Positions 19,853 to 28,766 of a stretch of DNA of 64,000 nucleotides are shown one piece after another. The DNA is taken from assembly GCF_000155595.1 (NCBI RefSeq), contig NZ_DS989904.1, positions 2,384,256 to 2,448,255 of the forward strand, given 5' to 3'. Origin of the DNA: Synechococcus sp. PCC 7335. GTDB taxonomy: Bacteria > Cyanobacteriota > Cyanobacteriia > Phormidesmidales > Phormidesmidaceae. A model generated the notes under the pieces. The model worked only from the letters and a program-made list of their open reading frames with translations, was not told the DNA's origin and did not search any database. Made by a program: the position numbers and the translations under genes. Each line of letters opens with the position of its first letter. Within the stretch, counting starts at the first letter, position 1.

Positions 19853-19972
19853 AGAATCTAATCCTTAACATAGGCGATCGCTTAGATCCTACCGTATTCG
19901 CTAGCAGAGTGACTTCTATAGAAAGCCATCTGCGCCGGTGTTTTTCCCTTAGAGCTTCCAACTATCTCAAAC

Positions 19973-20061
19973 CCTATAGTGCCTTTTTCACCTATAGTGC
20001 CTTTCTCAACTGTATAGGAAGCTTAGTTCGAAGTGATTAGACTTGGTTTGAAGTGATTAGA
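19973..20061. repeat. Two pairs of short direct repeats upstream of the DUF2237 gene
   Basis: CCTATAGTGCCTTT-TCA (18 bp) is repeated head to tail at 19973-19990 and 19991-20008 with one mismatch. GAAGTGATTAGA is repeated at 20030-20041 and 20050-20061, a 20-base period. The second pair could be a regulator binding site, since the spacing is close to two helical turns. Confidence 0.6.
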
Positions 20062-20154
20062 AGAAGGATAGAACTTATCAGCCAGTATCGTCTCTGCTAG
20101 TATATGCTTTCAAAGCATGTGGCTATATCCGACGACGAAGAGAGATAACGAACA

Positions 20155-20532
20155 ATGACAGATGCTGCAAAAACCAACGCTGAAAATGTGTTAGGCGGTT
20201 CCTTAGAAAGTTGTTGCAGTGATCCTATGACCGGATTCTATCGAGATGGAAGTTGCCACACTGGTCCACAAGATAGAGGGGTTCATGTTGTCTGTGCTCA
20301 GCTTACTGATGCTTTTCTTCGCTATACCAAAGCGCAGGGTAATGACTTGAGCACTCCTCAGCCTTTGTACAATTTTCCAGGACTAAAGCCAGGAGATAGG
20401 TGGTGTTTGTGCGCGTCCCGGTGGAAAGAAGCGATGGACGATGGCGTTGCTCCACCTGTTGTATTAGCATCTACCCATAAAGCAGCCTTACAGTATGTCA
20501 GTCTTGACGATCTAAAAGCTCATTCTGCCTAG
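20155..20532 (+). CDS. DUF2237-family protein
   Basis: The 125-residue protein matches the DUF2237 family in its blocks NVLGGSLESCCSDPMTGFYRDG, HVVCAQLTDAFL, and LKPGDRWCLCASRWKEA, ending with a conserved VVLASTH. Several conserved cysteines (CC near residue 19, and C in VVCAQ and WCLCAS) suggest metal binding or redox chemistry, but the function of the family is not known to me. The start follows AGATAACGAACA with no strong Shine-Dalgarno sequence. Confidence 0.82.
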   Translation: MTDAAKTNAENVLGGSLESCCSDPMTGFYRDGSCHTGPQDRGVHVVCAQLTDAFLRYTKAQGNDLSTPQPLYNFPGLKPGDRWCLCASRWKEAMDDGVAPPVVLASTHKAALQYVSLDDLKAHSA

Positions 20533-20698
20533 TCGCCTGTATGCCTAAACGCTTTACGAAATAGGCTAGTTTCGTATCTTCTTTCATTTAAAGGCAGAGA
20601 TAGTCTGGATTTAGTCGTCTTCCCCAGCGGGAGAAGACAGGAGACGGGGGGAACAGTATGCTAACTAATTGGAATGGTTCTTTAGCTACACATCCCCT

Positions 20699-21613
20699 AT
20701 GTCCACTGGTTCATCCAAAGTCTCAATCTACGCAGCGATGGCAGCGAATGTTGCCATTGGCATTGCTAAGTTTATCGGTGCCTACATTAGCGGCAGTTCG
20801 GCAATGCTCTCTGAAGGCATCCATTCTGTTGTAGATTCTGTCAACGAAGTCCTGCTGCTGTATGGCCTTAGGCAAAGTGAAACAGGACCAGATGAGCAGT
20901 ATCCACTCGGACGAGGCCAGGAGCTATATTTTTGGTCGCTGATGGTGGCAGTGCTGATCTTCGCGCTAGGCGGTGGCGTGTCGATCATTCAAGGCGTACG
21001 AAGCTTACAGTCGGTAGAGATTTCTAGCGATCCAATCGTGAGCTACTGTGTTCTTGGAGCCGCAGCGGTGTTTGAAGGGGCAGCGCTAACAGTTTCGATT
21101 AGAGAATTTAACAAGATACAATCTAACGCCGATATGGGGCTGTGGAAGGCAATTCGCGTCAGTAAAGATCCCAGCTCTTTTATTGTGATTGTCGAAGACT
21201 CGGCGGCATTAGTAGGACTGCTGATTGCATTTATCGGCGTGTGGATGAGCGAAACAACAGGAAATCCGATCTATGATGCGATCGCCTCGATTGCTATTGG
21301 CGGACTGCTGACTGTCGTGGCTACTGCACTTGTTGCCAAGACCAAAGGCTTGCTGGTTGGTGAGAGCGCTTCATTAGAAACTCGTGAAAGTATCAAAACG
21401 ATTGTGCGCTCAGACGAGGCCGTTTCCGATTCTGAGCCACCGATCACCCTGCATTTTGGGCCAGAAGACATTATGCTGGCACTCAATATCGAATTTCGAG
21501 ACGAGCTTTCAGCCGATGAAATCGAAGCTGCGGTTAGACGAATAGAAAAGACAATTCGAGGAACGCATACTGAAGTTAAACGAATCTTTATTGAAGCCGC
21601 TTCAGTAGATTAG
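20699..21613 (+). CDS. Cation diffusion facilitator (CDF) transporter
   Basis: The 304-residue protein has the CDF fold: about five to six transmembrane helices, the metal site HSVVD in SEGIHSVVDSVNEVLLLYG, a second site in the helix VEDSAALVGLLIAFIGVWM with D conserved, and a C-terminal cytoplasmic domain (ITLHFGPEDIMLALNIEF). These proteins export Zn, Fe, Mn or Co in exchange for protons. The frame is open from a TTG at 20669; ATG at 20699 is preferred because it precedes the first helix. Confidence 0.9.
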   Translation: MSTGSSKVSIYAAMAANVAIGIAKFIGAYISGSSAMLSEGIHSVVDSVNEVLLLYGLRQSETGPDEQYPLGRGQELYFWSLMVAVLIFALGGGVSIIQGVRSLQSVEISSDPIVSYCVLGAAAVFEGAALTVSIREFNKIQSNADMGLWKAIRVSKDPSSFIVIVEDSAALVGLLIAFIGVWMSETTGNPIYDAIASIAIGGLLTVVATALVAKTKGLLVGESASLETRESIKTIVRSDEAVSDSEPPITLHFGPEDIMLALNIEFRDELSADEIEAAVRRIEKTIRGTHTEVKRIFIEAASVD

Positions 21614-22004
21614 CGCCTACCTCTATTTCAGCTTATGGCCCTAGCATTAGCTTATGGTCTGTAAGTGTATTACAAGCCTTTTAATATAGCCCTATCCAAA
21701 ACGCTTTTGGATAGCCCACGTACTCTCTAGATACGGCTTCTTCCAAACTCATGCTACCTACGGCAAATTTTCATTTGGCCTGAACTGATATCTTTCAACT
21801 CTTGTTTTATATAGATTTCGCCACTTAGCTCTACACATTTTCTAGAGCTGAAGCCCTTGATGCATGAGGAGCTAAGTGGTCAGCAATGACCATAGGCTTT
21901 GCCTTCTCGCAGAGTAGGCATCCGGCCATTGCTATCGCACGCTAAAAAGGCAGGCCTTTGCTCAAGACCTGCCTCTCATGTTTTTAATAGATCAAACTGA
22001 AGAA
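21614..22004. other. Spacer between convergent CDF and petA genes
   Basis: Apart from the petA terminator at 21944-21973 there is no open frame or RNA motif that I can recognise in these 391 bases. Confidence 0.5.
21944..21973 (-). terminator. Intrinsic terminator of petCA
   Basis: On the minus strand GGCAGG (first arm, 21973 downward) pairs with CCTGCC (21954-21949) with further pairs inside, followed by TTTTTAG. It lies 30 bases after the petA stop. The stem and T tract make a convincing rho-independent terminator. Confidence 0.75.
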
Positions 22005-22991
22005 TTAGAAACTCATCTCAGCAGCCTGGACTTTTTCAACCTGTTTCTTCTTCAGAACCAGCAGAATCTGAGAGAGACTGATAGCAACTAGGAAGGCAAT
22101 CAAGCCTTTAATTCGAGTAGGACTCTGTAAAACCAATTCCTTCTCGGTTTGGCCAAAGCCACCGACATTAGGATTCGTTGTCAAAGGCGTACCGACTTCA
22201 ACCGATTCACCTTCGCTGACGAGTAGCTGAGCACCTGCTGAGATTTCATCAGTGACTGTTGAACCGTCTTCTGTATTGATAGTCACGTTGTAGCCGAAGC
22301 CCGTGTCTTCGATCGAATCAATCGTACCTGCTGCTGAGGCATTGTATGCAACGTTATTGGACGCTTGACCGGTAGGATAGACCTGACCACGGCCCCGATT
22401 ACCCCCTACGAATACTAGGTTTTTACCAAAGTGAACGTTCTTATCAGTCTTTGGATCGGGAGAGAGCACAGGAAAGACTATCTCTTGATACTGCTCGCCA
22501 GGAACAGGACCAACTAGAACAATGTTGGGCTCCTCTTCGCTGTACGGCATGAAGTAGGTACTACCGACTTCTTCTTTGAGTTCTTCAGGAATGCGTTCAT
22601 CGGGGGCAACTGTAAACCCTTCAGGTAGCATCAAGACTGCGCCAACGTTGAGACCGCCTTTGCTTCCATCACCCAATACCTGCTGAGCATCTAGGTCATA
22701 GGGCACCTTGACGACCGCTTTGAAGACAGTATCGGGTAGTACGGACTGAGGCACTTCGAGGACGGTTTTCTTTTCGCCTAGGTGGCAGTTGGCACAGACA
22801 ATCTTGCCAGTCGCCTCACGAGGTGAGTCGTAGTTTTCTTGAGCCCAGAAGGGGTAGGCCGCAGCAGACTGAGGGATAGCCCAGCTACTAGAGCACAAAA
22901 GAATAAAAGCAGCTAAGAAGACACCTACGCTACGAAGAGCGGCGCTAAACATGGCTTCTAGCTTAGAAAAAAATGGAAATGAGGTTTTCAT
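22005..22991 (-). CDS. petA: Cytochrome f
   Basis: The 328-residue precursor carries a signal peptide ending near SAAA, so the mature protein starts YPFWAQ, whose tyrosine is the axial haem ligand in this family. The haem motif CANCH follows 20 residues later. A large lumenal domain (including [12 protein letters not shown], and [16 protein letters not shown]) precedes one C-terminal membrane helix ([24 protein letters not shown]). The frame opens at 23003 but ATG 22991 gives a normal signal peptide. It follows petC by 114 bases in the usual petC-petA order. Confidence 0.97.
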   Translation of the reverse strand: MKTSFPFFSKLEAMFSAALRSVGVFLAAFILLCSSSWAIPQSAAAYPFWAQENYDSPREATGKIVCANCHLGEKKTVLEVPQSVLPDTVFKAVVKVPYDLDAQQVLGDGSKGGLNVGAVLMLPEGFTVAPDERIPEELKEEVGSTYFMPYSEEEPNIVLVGPVPGEQYQEIVFPVLSPDPKTDKNVHFGKNLVFVGGNRGRGQVYPTGQASNNVAYNASAAGTIDSIEDTGFGYNVTINTEDGSTVTDEISAGAQLLVSEGESVEVGTPLTTNPNVGGFGQTEKELVLQSPTRIKGLIAFLVAISLSQILLVLKKKQVEKVQAAEMSF

Positions 22992-23105
22992 GCGTGCTAG
23001 CAAAGTAACAGTTCTATAAATACGGATGAGTAAAGCTAAAAAAAGTAGGTGCGATCACGTCGAGAGGCCGTAACCAAACAGCCATAATCAGCACCCATCA
23101 ACCAG

Positions 23106-23645
23106 CTACCACCAGGGTTTGTCGCCAGTACGAAAATCTGTTTCTTCCCAGTTGGTAAGCACAACATTGTCATCTTCGGTGACATCCGCGTGCGCTAAGG
23201 CTAAAGACAGCGGAGCCGGACCTCGAACAACCTTTCCAGTGGCATCGTACTGCGAACCATGACAAGGGCACATAAACTTACCGGCATTTTCATTCCACGG
23301 CACTACGCAGCCCAAATGAGTGCAAATAGAGCTAATACCGTAGTTCTCAAGCCCGCCTTCTTCTTTGACAACTAGATAAGTCGGATCACCTTTAAGACCT
23401 TGTACCAGCACCTTAGCGCCAGGGCTGTTTTCTTCTAAGAAGGCAGCCGCTTTGACATCGTTACCTAAAGCATCTTTGGCCGTTACACCGCCACCGCCGC
23501 CACCACTGCTAGGCGGAATGAAATATTTGATTATCGGGTATGCAGCGCCTAATGCGGTTCCAGTAATGGTACCGAATGTCAGCAAATTCATAAATTGGCG
23601 ACGCCCTAGATCAGGAACATCAGGATTGCCAGCAGCTTGGGTCAT
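23106..23645 (-). CDS. petC: Cytochrome b6f Rieske iron-sulfur protein
   Basis: The 179-residue protein has an N-terminal membrane anchor after an RRQFMNLL start (twin-arginine-like), a poly-glycine hinge of six residues, and the soluble domain with cluster motifs CTHLGC and CPCHGS binding the [2Fe-2S] centre by two Cys and two His. It accepts electrons from plastoquinol in the thylakoid lumen and passes them to cytochrome f. It starts the petCA unit and is divergent from the gene at 23972. Confidence 0.98.
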   Translation of the reverse strand: MTQAAGNPDVPDLGRRQFMNLLTFGTITGTALGAAYPIIKYFIPPSSGGGGGGVTAKDALGNDVKAAAFLEENSPGAKVLVQGLKGDPTYLVVKEEGGLENYGISSICTHLGCVVPWNENAGKFMCPCHGSQYDATGKVVRGPAPLSLALAHADVTEDDNVVLTNWEETDFRTGDKPWW

Positions 23646-23971
23646 AGGTCAGCTATCTAAACGCTACATTAATAAAATGAGGTGGGAAAAAGGAGATGCG
23701 CAAAAGCCTGTGTACATAAAGAAGGAATAACTCCTATGTAATCGAGGCAACGTATCTAAACTTTCATTACAAGCTTTCTGTGATCAGTGAGCCTGCTTGA
23801 TAACTTTCGTTGCGGCAGAAGCCCTTTGTCACAGAAGATTGCGGTTCTTCTTAACATTATTACATCGTTCAGAGCCAGCACTGATTGTGTGAATAAATGT
23901 AAATTAGATGAAGTAGCGATCGCGCCACCATTTTTGGCAACTACTATCTTGGGTAACTAAGACAACTAAAC
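23646..23971. promoter_or_regulatory. Divergent promoter region between petC and the 23972 gene
   Basis: These 326 bases must carry the petCA promoter and that of the small gene on the plus strand. A HIP1 site lies at about 23916-23923. I see no further convincing operator or -10/-35 pair. Confidence 0.35.
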
Positions 23972-24283
23972 ATGACTGGACTAGACTTACACAAGGTACT
24001 CATCGAAAAATGGGGCTATTCTTACGACGTTCAGCTTAGAAGGTTGCCGCGCAAAGTTTTCTTTCAGGTGATGTGGCGCTATCTAGAGCAAGCTTCCTTC
24101 CCGATGACTGAAGAAGACTACTTTGCTCACCTAGAAGAAATAGTGGCCTATCTAAACGCTTGGGGCGCGGCGGAGCAGATTCGAGCGTTCATTGAGCAAA
24201 CAAATGAGCGACCTCGACTCGGCAAAGCTGTCAGTATCCCGGTAGATCTGGGCTCACGCGCATCTGAATGGCTATTAGAGTAG
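23972..24283 (+). CDS. Small conserved cyanobacterial protein (DUF3067-like)
   Basis: The 103-residue soluble protein starts MTGLDLHKVLIEKWGYSYD and carries the pattern VFFQVMWRYLEQASFP-EEDYFAHLEEIV, then ends VDLGSRASEWLLE. This resembles the DUF3067 family of cyanobacteria and plastids as I remember it; I cannot confirm the accession. It has no cysteines, no signal peptide and is rich in aromatic and acidic residues. Its position divergent from petCA hints at a link with cytochrome b6f, but this is only context. Confidence 0.7.
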   Translation: MTGLDLHKVLIEKWGYSYDVQLRRLPRKVFFQVMWRYLEQASFPMTEEDYFAHLEEIVAYLNAWGAAEQIRAFIEQTNERPRLGKAVSIPVDLGSRASEWLLE

Positions 24284-24660
24284 CCATTACCACCATCAAC
24301 TGTCTTTGCTCTTGACGGTCTTCTAGTTACAGATAGATGAACCTTAGCAGTAGATAGACGGACTGTTCTTTCAAGCTACTCTGAGGCTACTCGTCTATAA
24401 GAAGTCTTCTATGGAAGGGCTATAGAGGGATCGAACAAATAGGCTGGACAAAACACCTGTACTAAAGAGCGCTTACCTAGGCTATAGCAGTTAATTAAAA
24501 GAACATATCAGGGGTTGACGAAGATAGAGACAAGTTCTGAAACAAAACTGACGCAAATAGTGGCGATAAAAGAAGAAAGTTCAAAACCTGTGAAGTAACT
24601 ACTCGCAGCCGTAGAGTTGTTGGTAGTCTCTAATACAAATAAGTCGTGGTCCATAGAAGC
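24284..24660. other. First half of the long spacer before prs, no gene seen
   Basis: About 380 bases without open frames over 60 codons and without tRNA-like structure. A TTGACG near 24516 looks like a -35 hexamer but no matching -10 box follows at the right distance. Confidence 0.4.
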
Positions 24661-24682
24661 GGCTTGCTATTATAATACAATC

Positions 24683-24868
24683 GTTAAAAATCGGTTAAGG
24701 GTATAGCGTTAGCCCGTACTTCTCTTATGCTATCTGTATCTGTTAATGCCAAAATTTAGGCGGTGCTTTTCTAGCGAAAGATTGCGCGTCTTCAGTGTCT
24801 TTAGTCTTAAAAACCAAGCGATAAGCCGATAGCCAAATTATCACCCGCTATCTGGTTTTATTTTTTTT
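24683..24868 (+). ncRNA. Candidate small RNA or attenuated leader of prs
   Basis: A perfect -10 hexamer TATAAT sits at 24671-24676. About 185 bases later there is an intrinsic terminator (AAAACC/GGTTTT and GATAGC/GCTATC stems plus eight Ts ending at 24868). Nothing in between is an open frame with a start signal. A transcript beginning near 24683 would be about 185 nt and have no coding capacity. It could be a free RNA of about 6S RNA size or the terminated leader of prs, whose start lies 145 bases further on. No known motif was recognised. The -35 box is weak. Confidence 0.4.
24810..24868 (+). terminator. Intrinsic terminator upstream of prs
   Basis: Outer stem AAAACC (24810-24815) with GGTTTT (24854-24859), inner stem GATAGC (24828-24833) with GCTATC (24847-24852), then TTTTTTTT (24861-24868). 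No protein gene ends in the preceding 500 bases, so it terminates a non-coding transcript or acts as an attenuator. Confidence 0.6.
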
Positions 24869-25012
24869 GTGTCTTCAATCCCGTTCTTTAGCTGCTCTTG
24901 ACTAGCTACTTCTAACACTAGCTACTTCTGATAGCTAAGGAATCGGTTTTGACCAGATGCTACTGTTTTTCCTGTAACTATCTCCATTATCACGTTTTGA
25001 GGGCCTGCTGCT

Positions 25013-26008
25013 GTGATTCGCTCTGCAACTCTGCCGTTAAAGGCAATGCTTCCCCGCATTGAGACGAACAACCGACTAAAGCTTTTTTCGGGCTCATCGA
25101 ACCGTACACTTTCGATGGAAGTAGCTCGCTATCTAGGTACGGACTTGGGTCCGATGGTGCGTAAGCGCTTTGCCGATGGCGAACTCTATGTCCAAATTCA
25201 AGAGTCCATTCGAGGCTGCGATGTTTACTTGATCCAGCCGACCTGCCATCCGGTCAATGACAACCTGATGGAGCTATTAATTATGATCGATGCCTGCCGC
25301 CGGGCATCGGCTAGACAGATTACAGCGGTGATTCCTTATTATGGGTATGCGCGGGCTGATCGTAAAACTGCCGGGCGTGAATCGATTACGGCTAAACTTG
25401 TCGCAAACTTGATCACACAAGCAGGTGCTAATCGGGTTTTGGCAATTGATCTGCACTCCGCGCAGATTCAAGGCTACTTCGATATTCCCTGTGATCATGT
25501 GTATGGCTCGACAGTATTGACCGAATACTTAGCAAGCAAGAACATCGAAGATCTTGTGGTTGTCTCACCAGACGTAGGCGGGGTTGCTCGCGCTAGACAT
25601 TTTGCCAAGATGCTAGACGACGCGCCGCTAGCCATTATTGACAAGAGGCGGCAGGCGCATAACGTTGCTGAGGTCATGAACCTAATCGGTGATGTTGAGG
25701 GAAAGACAGCGGTGCTAGTCGACGATATGATCGATACAGCAGGTACGATTTGCGAGGGAGCTAGGGTGCTCCGCGAGAAAGGTGCTAAGCACGTGTATGC
25801 TTGCGCTACCCATGCGGTCTTTTCGCCTCCGGCGGTAGAGCGGCTATCACAAGGGTTGTTTGAAGAAGTGATTGTTACAAACTCAATTCCGGTTGTTCCC
25901 GATCGTCAGTTTGACCAGCTGACCATGCTATCGGTAGCTAATATGCTAGGTGAAACCATTTGGCGCATTCATGAAGAGAGTTCGGTAAGCAGTATGTTTA
26001 GAGGTTAG
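25013..26008 (+). CDS. prs: Ribose-phosphate pyrophosphokinase
   Basis: The 331-residue enzyme makes PRPP from ribose 5-phosphate and ATP for nucleotide, histidine and tryptophan synthesis. Motifs: LFSGSSNRTLSMEVARYL at the N-terminus, the ATP-binding flexible loop DRKTAGRESITAKLVAN, and the PRPP loop VLVDDMIDTAGTI. The start is GTG at 25013 or, less likely, ATG at 25046 (MLPRIETNN), which is nearer the usual N-terminus and cannot be excluded. A terminator follows 60 bases after the stop. Confidence 0.96.
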   Translation: MIRSATLPLKAMLPRIETNNRLKLFSGSSNRTLSMEVARYLGTDLGPMVRKRFADGELYVQIQESIRGCDVYLIQPTCHPVNDNLMELLIMIDACRRASARQITAVIPYYGYARADRKTAGRESITAKLVANLITQAGANRVLAIDLHSAQIQGYFDIPCDHVYGSTVLTEYLASKNIEDLVVVSPDVGGVARARHFAKMLDDAPLAIIDKRRQAHNVAEVMNLIGDVEGKTAVLVDDMIDTAGTICEGARVLREKGAKHVYACATHAVFSPPAVERLSQGLFEEVIVTNSIPVVPDRQFDQLTMLSVANMLGETIWRIHEESSVSSMFRG

Positions 26009-26068
26009 AAGAGGCTGAATAGCTGTGAATTGAACTAAAAAGTGGAATCTAAGAATTCTAGACTGTAG

Positions 26069-26096
26069 AAGGGCGGTTTCGCGATCGCCCTTTCTT
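26069..26096 (+). terminator. Intrinsic terminator of prs
   Basis: AAGGGCG (26069-26075) pairs with CGCCCTT (26086-26092), followed by TCTTTAT. The loop contains a HIP1-like GCGATCGC. Confidence 0.65.
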
Positions 26097-26184
26097 TATG
26101 TCGTCTTTTTAGCACATCACTGGGCTGCACCATCAAGACGAATGTAATCATTTTGATTAGGTACTTTTGCACGATGTGTTCAAC

Positions 26185-26231
26185 AAGAAGGGGATTGTGA
26201 TCTTTAGTGCGATCGCAATCCCCTTCTTTAC
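26185..26231. terminator. 18-bp hairpin between convergent prs and rpsU
   Basis: AAGAAGGGGATTGTGATC (26185-26202) pairs with GATCGCAATCCCCTTCTT (26211-26228) with only a G-T wobble. The loop is eight bases. It lies 70 bases from the rpsU stop and can act as a terminator for the minus-strand rpsU transcript (AAGAAGGGG side read as Ts). Confidence 0.6.
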
Positions 26232-26299
26232 ATCATCGATTTAGAGAACCGATATCTCCACCTAGATTCTGAAAATCAGCTCAGTCGATTATCTAGAAC

Positions 26300-26488
26300 C
26301 TATCGTCTAGAGCGACGCTTGCGCTGGCGCTGACGAGCTAGCGCTTTACGCTTGTGCTTTTCGGGAGGTGTCTCGAAATAGCGATTCTTTTTAATGTCTT
26401 GGAAAATACCTGCTCGTACTACCTTGCGCTTAAAGCGCCGTAGAGCGGCTTCGAGATTTTCGTCTTGTCCGAGGACAACTTGAGCCAT
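26300..26488 (-). CDS. rpsU: Ribosomal protein S21
   Basis: The 62-residue small-subunit protein has the family pattern NLEAALRRFKRKVVRAGI, FQDIKKNRYFETPPEKHKRK and a basic tail RQRQRKRRSRR. The frame is open to 26500, but that GTG is inside the strong ribosome-binding site AAGGAGGTG; ATG at 26486-26488 is the real start. It follows an RRM-protein gene on the same strand with 166 bases between them, an arrangement (rbp-rpsU) known in cyanobacteria. Confidence 0.95.
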   Translation of the reverse strand: MAQVVLGQDENLEAALRRFKRKVVRAGIFQDIKKNRYFETPPEKHKRKALARQRQRKRRSRR

Positions 26489-26654
26489 GTATGAATTCAC
26501 CTCCTTTTAGATTTTGCTCATGAAAACCTAGTCTACCGCAGAAGTAGGTATTGATCATAGCTACTTTTGATAGCTGTGATCAATACCCACACAACCTAAG
26601 AAGAAAACATCAAAGGAAGCCGATAATAGAACACCTGGGAATAGAGCGATAGAA

Positions 26655-26933
26655 TTAGTTCCAGCCACCACCAGAAGGTCGATTACGTGGCTCGCGCGGT
26701 TTGGCCTTGTTCACCCGCAGTTCACGGCCCATCCATTCAGCCCCATCTAGCGCTTCGATTGCCTTTTCTTCGGTGGCATCTTCTTCCATCTCCACGAAGG
26801 CAAAGCCGCGAGGCCGCCCTGTTTCGCGATCGGTCGGAAGGGTAATGCGTTTGACGGTGCCGTATTCGCCAAACACGCCTTCTAGATCTTCTTCTTTTGC
26901 ACTGTAAGACAAGTTACCAACATAAATTGACAT
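26655..26933 (-). CDS. RRM-type RNA-binding protein (Rbp family)
   Basis: This 92-residue protein is a single RNA recognition motif. RNP2 is MSIYVGNLSY and RNP1 is RGFAFVEM; the C-terminal tail is short (RNRPSGGGWN) and slightly glycine-rich. Cyanobacterial Rbp proteins bind RNA in the cytoplasm and near thylakoids, and some are cold-regulated with rpsU downstream. ATG at 26933 is chosen over 26951 because MSIYVGN is the conserved start and GGAGGG lies 12 bases upstream. The upstream spacer of 411 bases is long and may be an untranslated leader. Confidence 0.93.
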   Translation of the reverse strand: MSIYVGNLSYSAKEEDLEGVFGEYGTVKRITLPTDRETGRPRGFAFVEMEEDATEEKAIEALDGAEWMGRELRVNKAKPREPRNRPSGGGWN

Positions 26934-27344
26934 GGCCTGTTGGCCCTCCAATAAACCGAGAATATTAAGTAAAAAGACCGCATTGAGTACTGCGGCTAAA
27001 CGACTATTTAAAACGAGTGATGTAAAGCTGATAAGTTAAGCCAACCCAATTCCTCATAGTCTAGAAGCCATTAAACTCATGGACCCATGACGGAGCTAAA
27101 GGAAAGATATCTGTGATAGGTCGATCTGCACTTGGTAGATTGCTATCGAATACAAACAGTCGCTCTCTAGCTGTTATAAGTTTAGGCTTTGTCTAATCTA
27201 TGTCTTGCCTTAGAGAAACTGACAGCTTGTTACCTTTCTCAAAAAATGTTTACAAGCATGCTCTCGCTTCCTTTAGCGCTCTGTATTGCCCAAATATCCG
27301 CGGTTACCTCAATACGTTTGCTTTTCGCGATCGCCGCTTCTCAA
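26934..27344. other. Long spacer upstream of the rbp gene
   Basis: No gene is visible in 411 bases. In related cyanobacteria the cold-induced rbp genes have long 5' leaders, so this may be an untranslated leader, but I identified no promoter or structure with confidence. Confidence 0.35.
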
Positions 27345-28544
27345 TCAGCGGGTTTGCTGTGACCAAACCCGAGTAGGCAAGCCCCAAACGTAGATAAAAC
27401 CTTCGGCTGCTCTATGGTCAAACTGATCATTACTACCGTAGGTGGAAAGCTCGTCCGTGTAGAGAGCATTCTTAGACTTGCGTCCAGCCAGGATCGCATT
27501 GCCTTTAAGTAACTTGATACGGACGGTGCCTGTGACCCGCTCTTGAGTTTGCTTAATAAACGCATCCAAAGCAGATTTGAGCGGATTATACCAAAGGCCG
27601 TTGTAGATCATTTGGCCGTAAGACTGTTCAATATTACGCTTGTATTGGGTCACATCACCTGTCAGTGTAAGGCTTTCTAAATCGCGATGGGCAGCGATAA
27701 GAACTAGTAGCGCAGGTGCTTCGTAGATTTCACGAGACTTAATGCCAACTAAGCGATTCTCGATCATGTCGATGCGGCCGACACCATGACGACCAGCGAG
27801 TTCGTTTAGTTTTGTGACTAAAGCAACCGGAGGAAGCTCTTCACCATTAAGGCTAGTAGGAATGCCTTTTTCAAAACCAATCTCGACGTACTCAGCCTCG
27901 TTTGGAGTATCAGCGATCGCACTAGTCATCACAAATACTTCTTCGGTCGGCTCTGTCCAAGGATCTTCTAACGGACCAGCTTCAATTGAACGGCCTAGCA
28001 AATTGCGATCGATGCTGTAGGGAGAGGATTTTTTGACTGGGAAAGATAGACCAAACTTTTCACCATAGGCCATCGCTTCCTCTCGGCTCATTCCCCATTC
28101 ACGCGCGGGGGCAAGTACCTTCAGCTCGGGGTTTAGCGCGGCGATCGCTACATCGAATCGTACCTGGTCGTTCCCTTTGCCGGTACAGCCATGGGCAACG
28201 GCGTCAGCGCCGTATTTTTCAGCCGTATCAACTAGCAGCTTGGCAATCAGCGGACGAGCCAGTGCCGTCGATAGTGGGTAGCGGTTTTCATAGAGCGCGT
28301 TAGCCTGAATAGCCGGAAAAGCATAATCGGTGATAAAAGGTTCAGTCACATCGGTGACTACAGATTCAGCAGCGCCACAGTCGAGCGCCTTCTTGCGGAT
28401 GGGCTCTAGTTCATCGCCCTGCCCAAGATCAGCAGCTAGGGTAATCACCTCTTTCACACCGTATTCCTCTTTGAGGTAGGGGATACATACCGTAGTATCT
28501 ACTCCACCCGAGTATGCCAAAACGACTTTGTCTGCGCGGCCCAT
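27345..28544 (-). CDS. argG: Argininosuccinate synthase
   Basis: The 399-residue enzyme joins citrulline and aspartate using ATP in arginine synthesis. The PP-loop is [10 protein letters not shown]; most members have SGGVDTS, so T replaces S at the end of the loop. Other conserved blocks include [13 protein letters not shown] and the substrate region [15 protein letters not shown]. Start ATG at 28542-28544 gives the usual [14 protein letters not shown] beginning. It stands alone, transcribed towards the rbp gene. Confidence 0.97.
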   Translation of the reverse strand: MGRADKVVLAYSGGVDTTVCIPYLKEEYGVKEVITLAADLGQGDELEPIRKKALDCGAAESVVTDVTEPFITDYAFPAIQANALYENRYPLSTALARPLIAKLLVDTAEKYGADAVAHGCTGKGNDQVRFDVAIAALNPELKVLAPAREWGMSREEAMAYGEKFGLSFPVKKSSPYSIDRNLLGRSIEAGPLEDPWTEPTEEVFVMTSAIADTPNEAEYVEIGFEKGIPTSLNGEELPPVALVTKLNELAGRHGVGRIDMIENRLVGIKSREIYEAPALLVLIAAHRDLESLTLTGDVTQYKRNIEQSYGQMIYNGLWYNPLKSALDAFIKQTQERVTGTVRIKLLKGNAILAGRKSKNALYTDELSTYGSNDQFDHRAAEGFIYVWGLPTRVWSQQTR

Positions 28545-28618
28545 ATCTGTTTAATCCGATTGAGAAGTGGTCAAGATCATAGTATTGCAGTGTCGGACAC
28601 CAGTCGAAAGTCTGATAG

Positions 28619-28648
28619 AGCGTTTCTTATGATGCATTAGAAAAGCGT
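28619..28648. repeat. Hairpin repeat related to that at 8203
   Basis: AGCGTTTCT (28619-28627) faces AGAAAAGCGT (28639-28648) with one extra A. It lies in the divergent spacer between argG and the glycosyltransferase gene, and it resembles the hairpins at 8203-8234 and 51280-51303. Confidence 0.45.
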
Positions 28649-28766
28649 GAGTCACCTAGCCTGTTGTCACATAAAGCTTTCAGCATATGAGATGTACTTC
28701 AGCCAAGTGACCAGAGATATATTGAAACAATGAAATAGAATATGAGGAAACGAAAACATTGAACTT

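Noticed and set aside
20669-20698. N-terminal extension of the CDF protein from TTG 20669
   Set aside because: A rare start, no ribosome-binding site, and ATG 20699 gives the regular family N-terminus.
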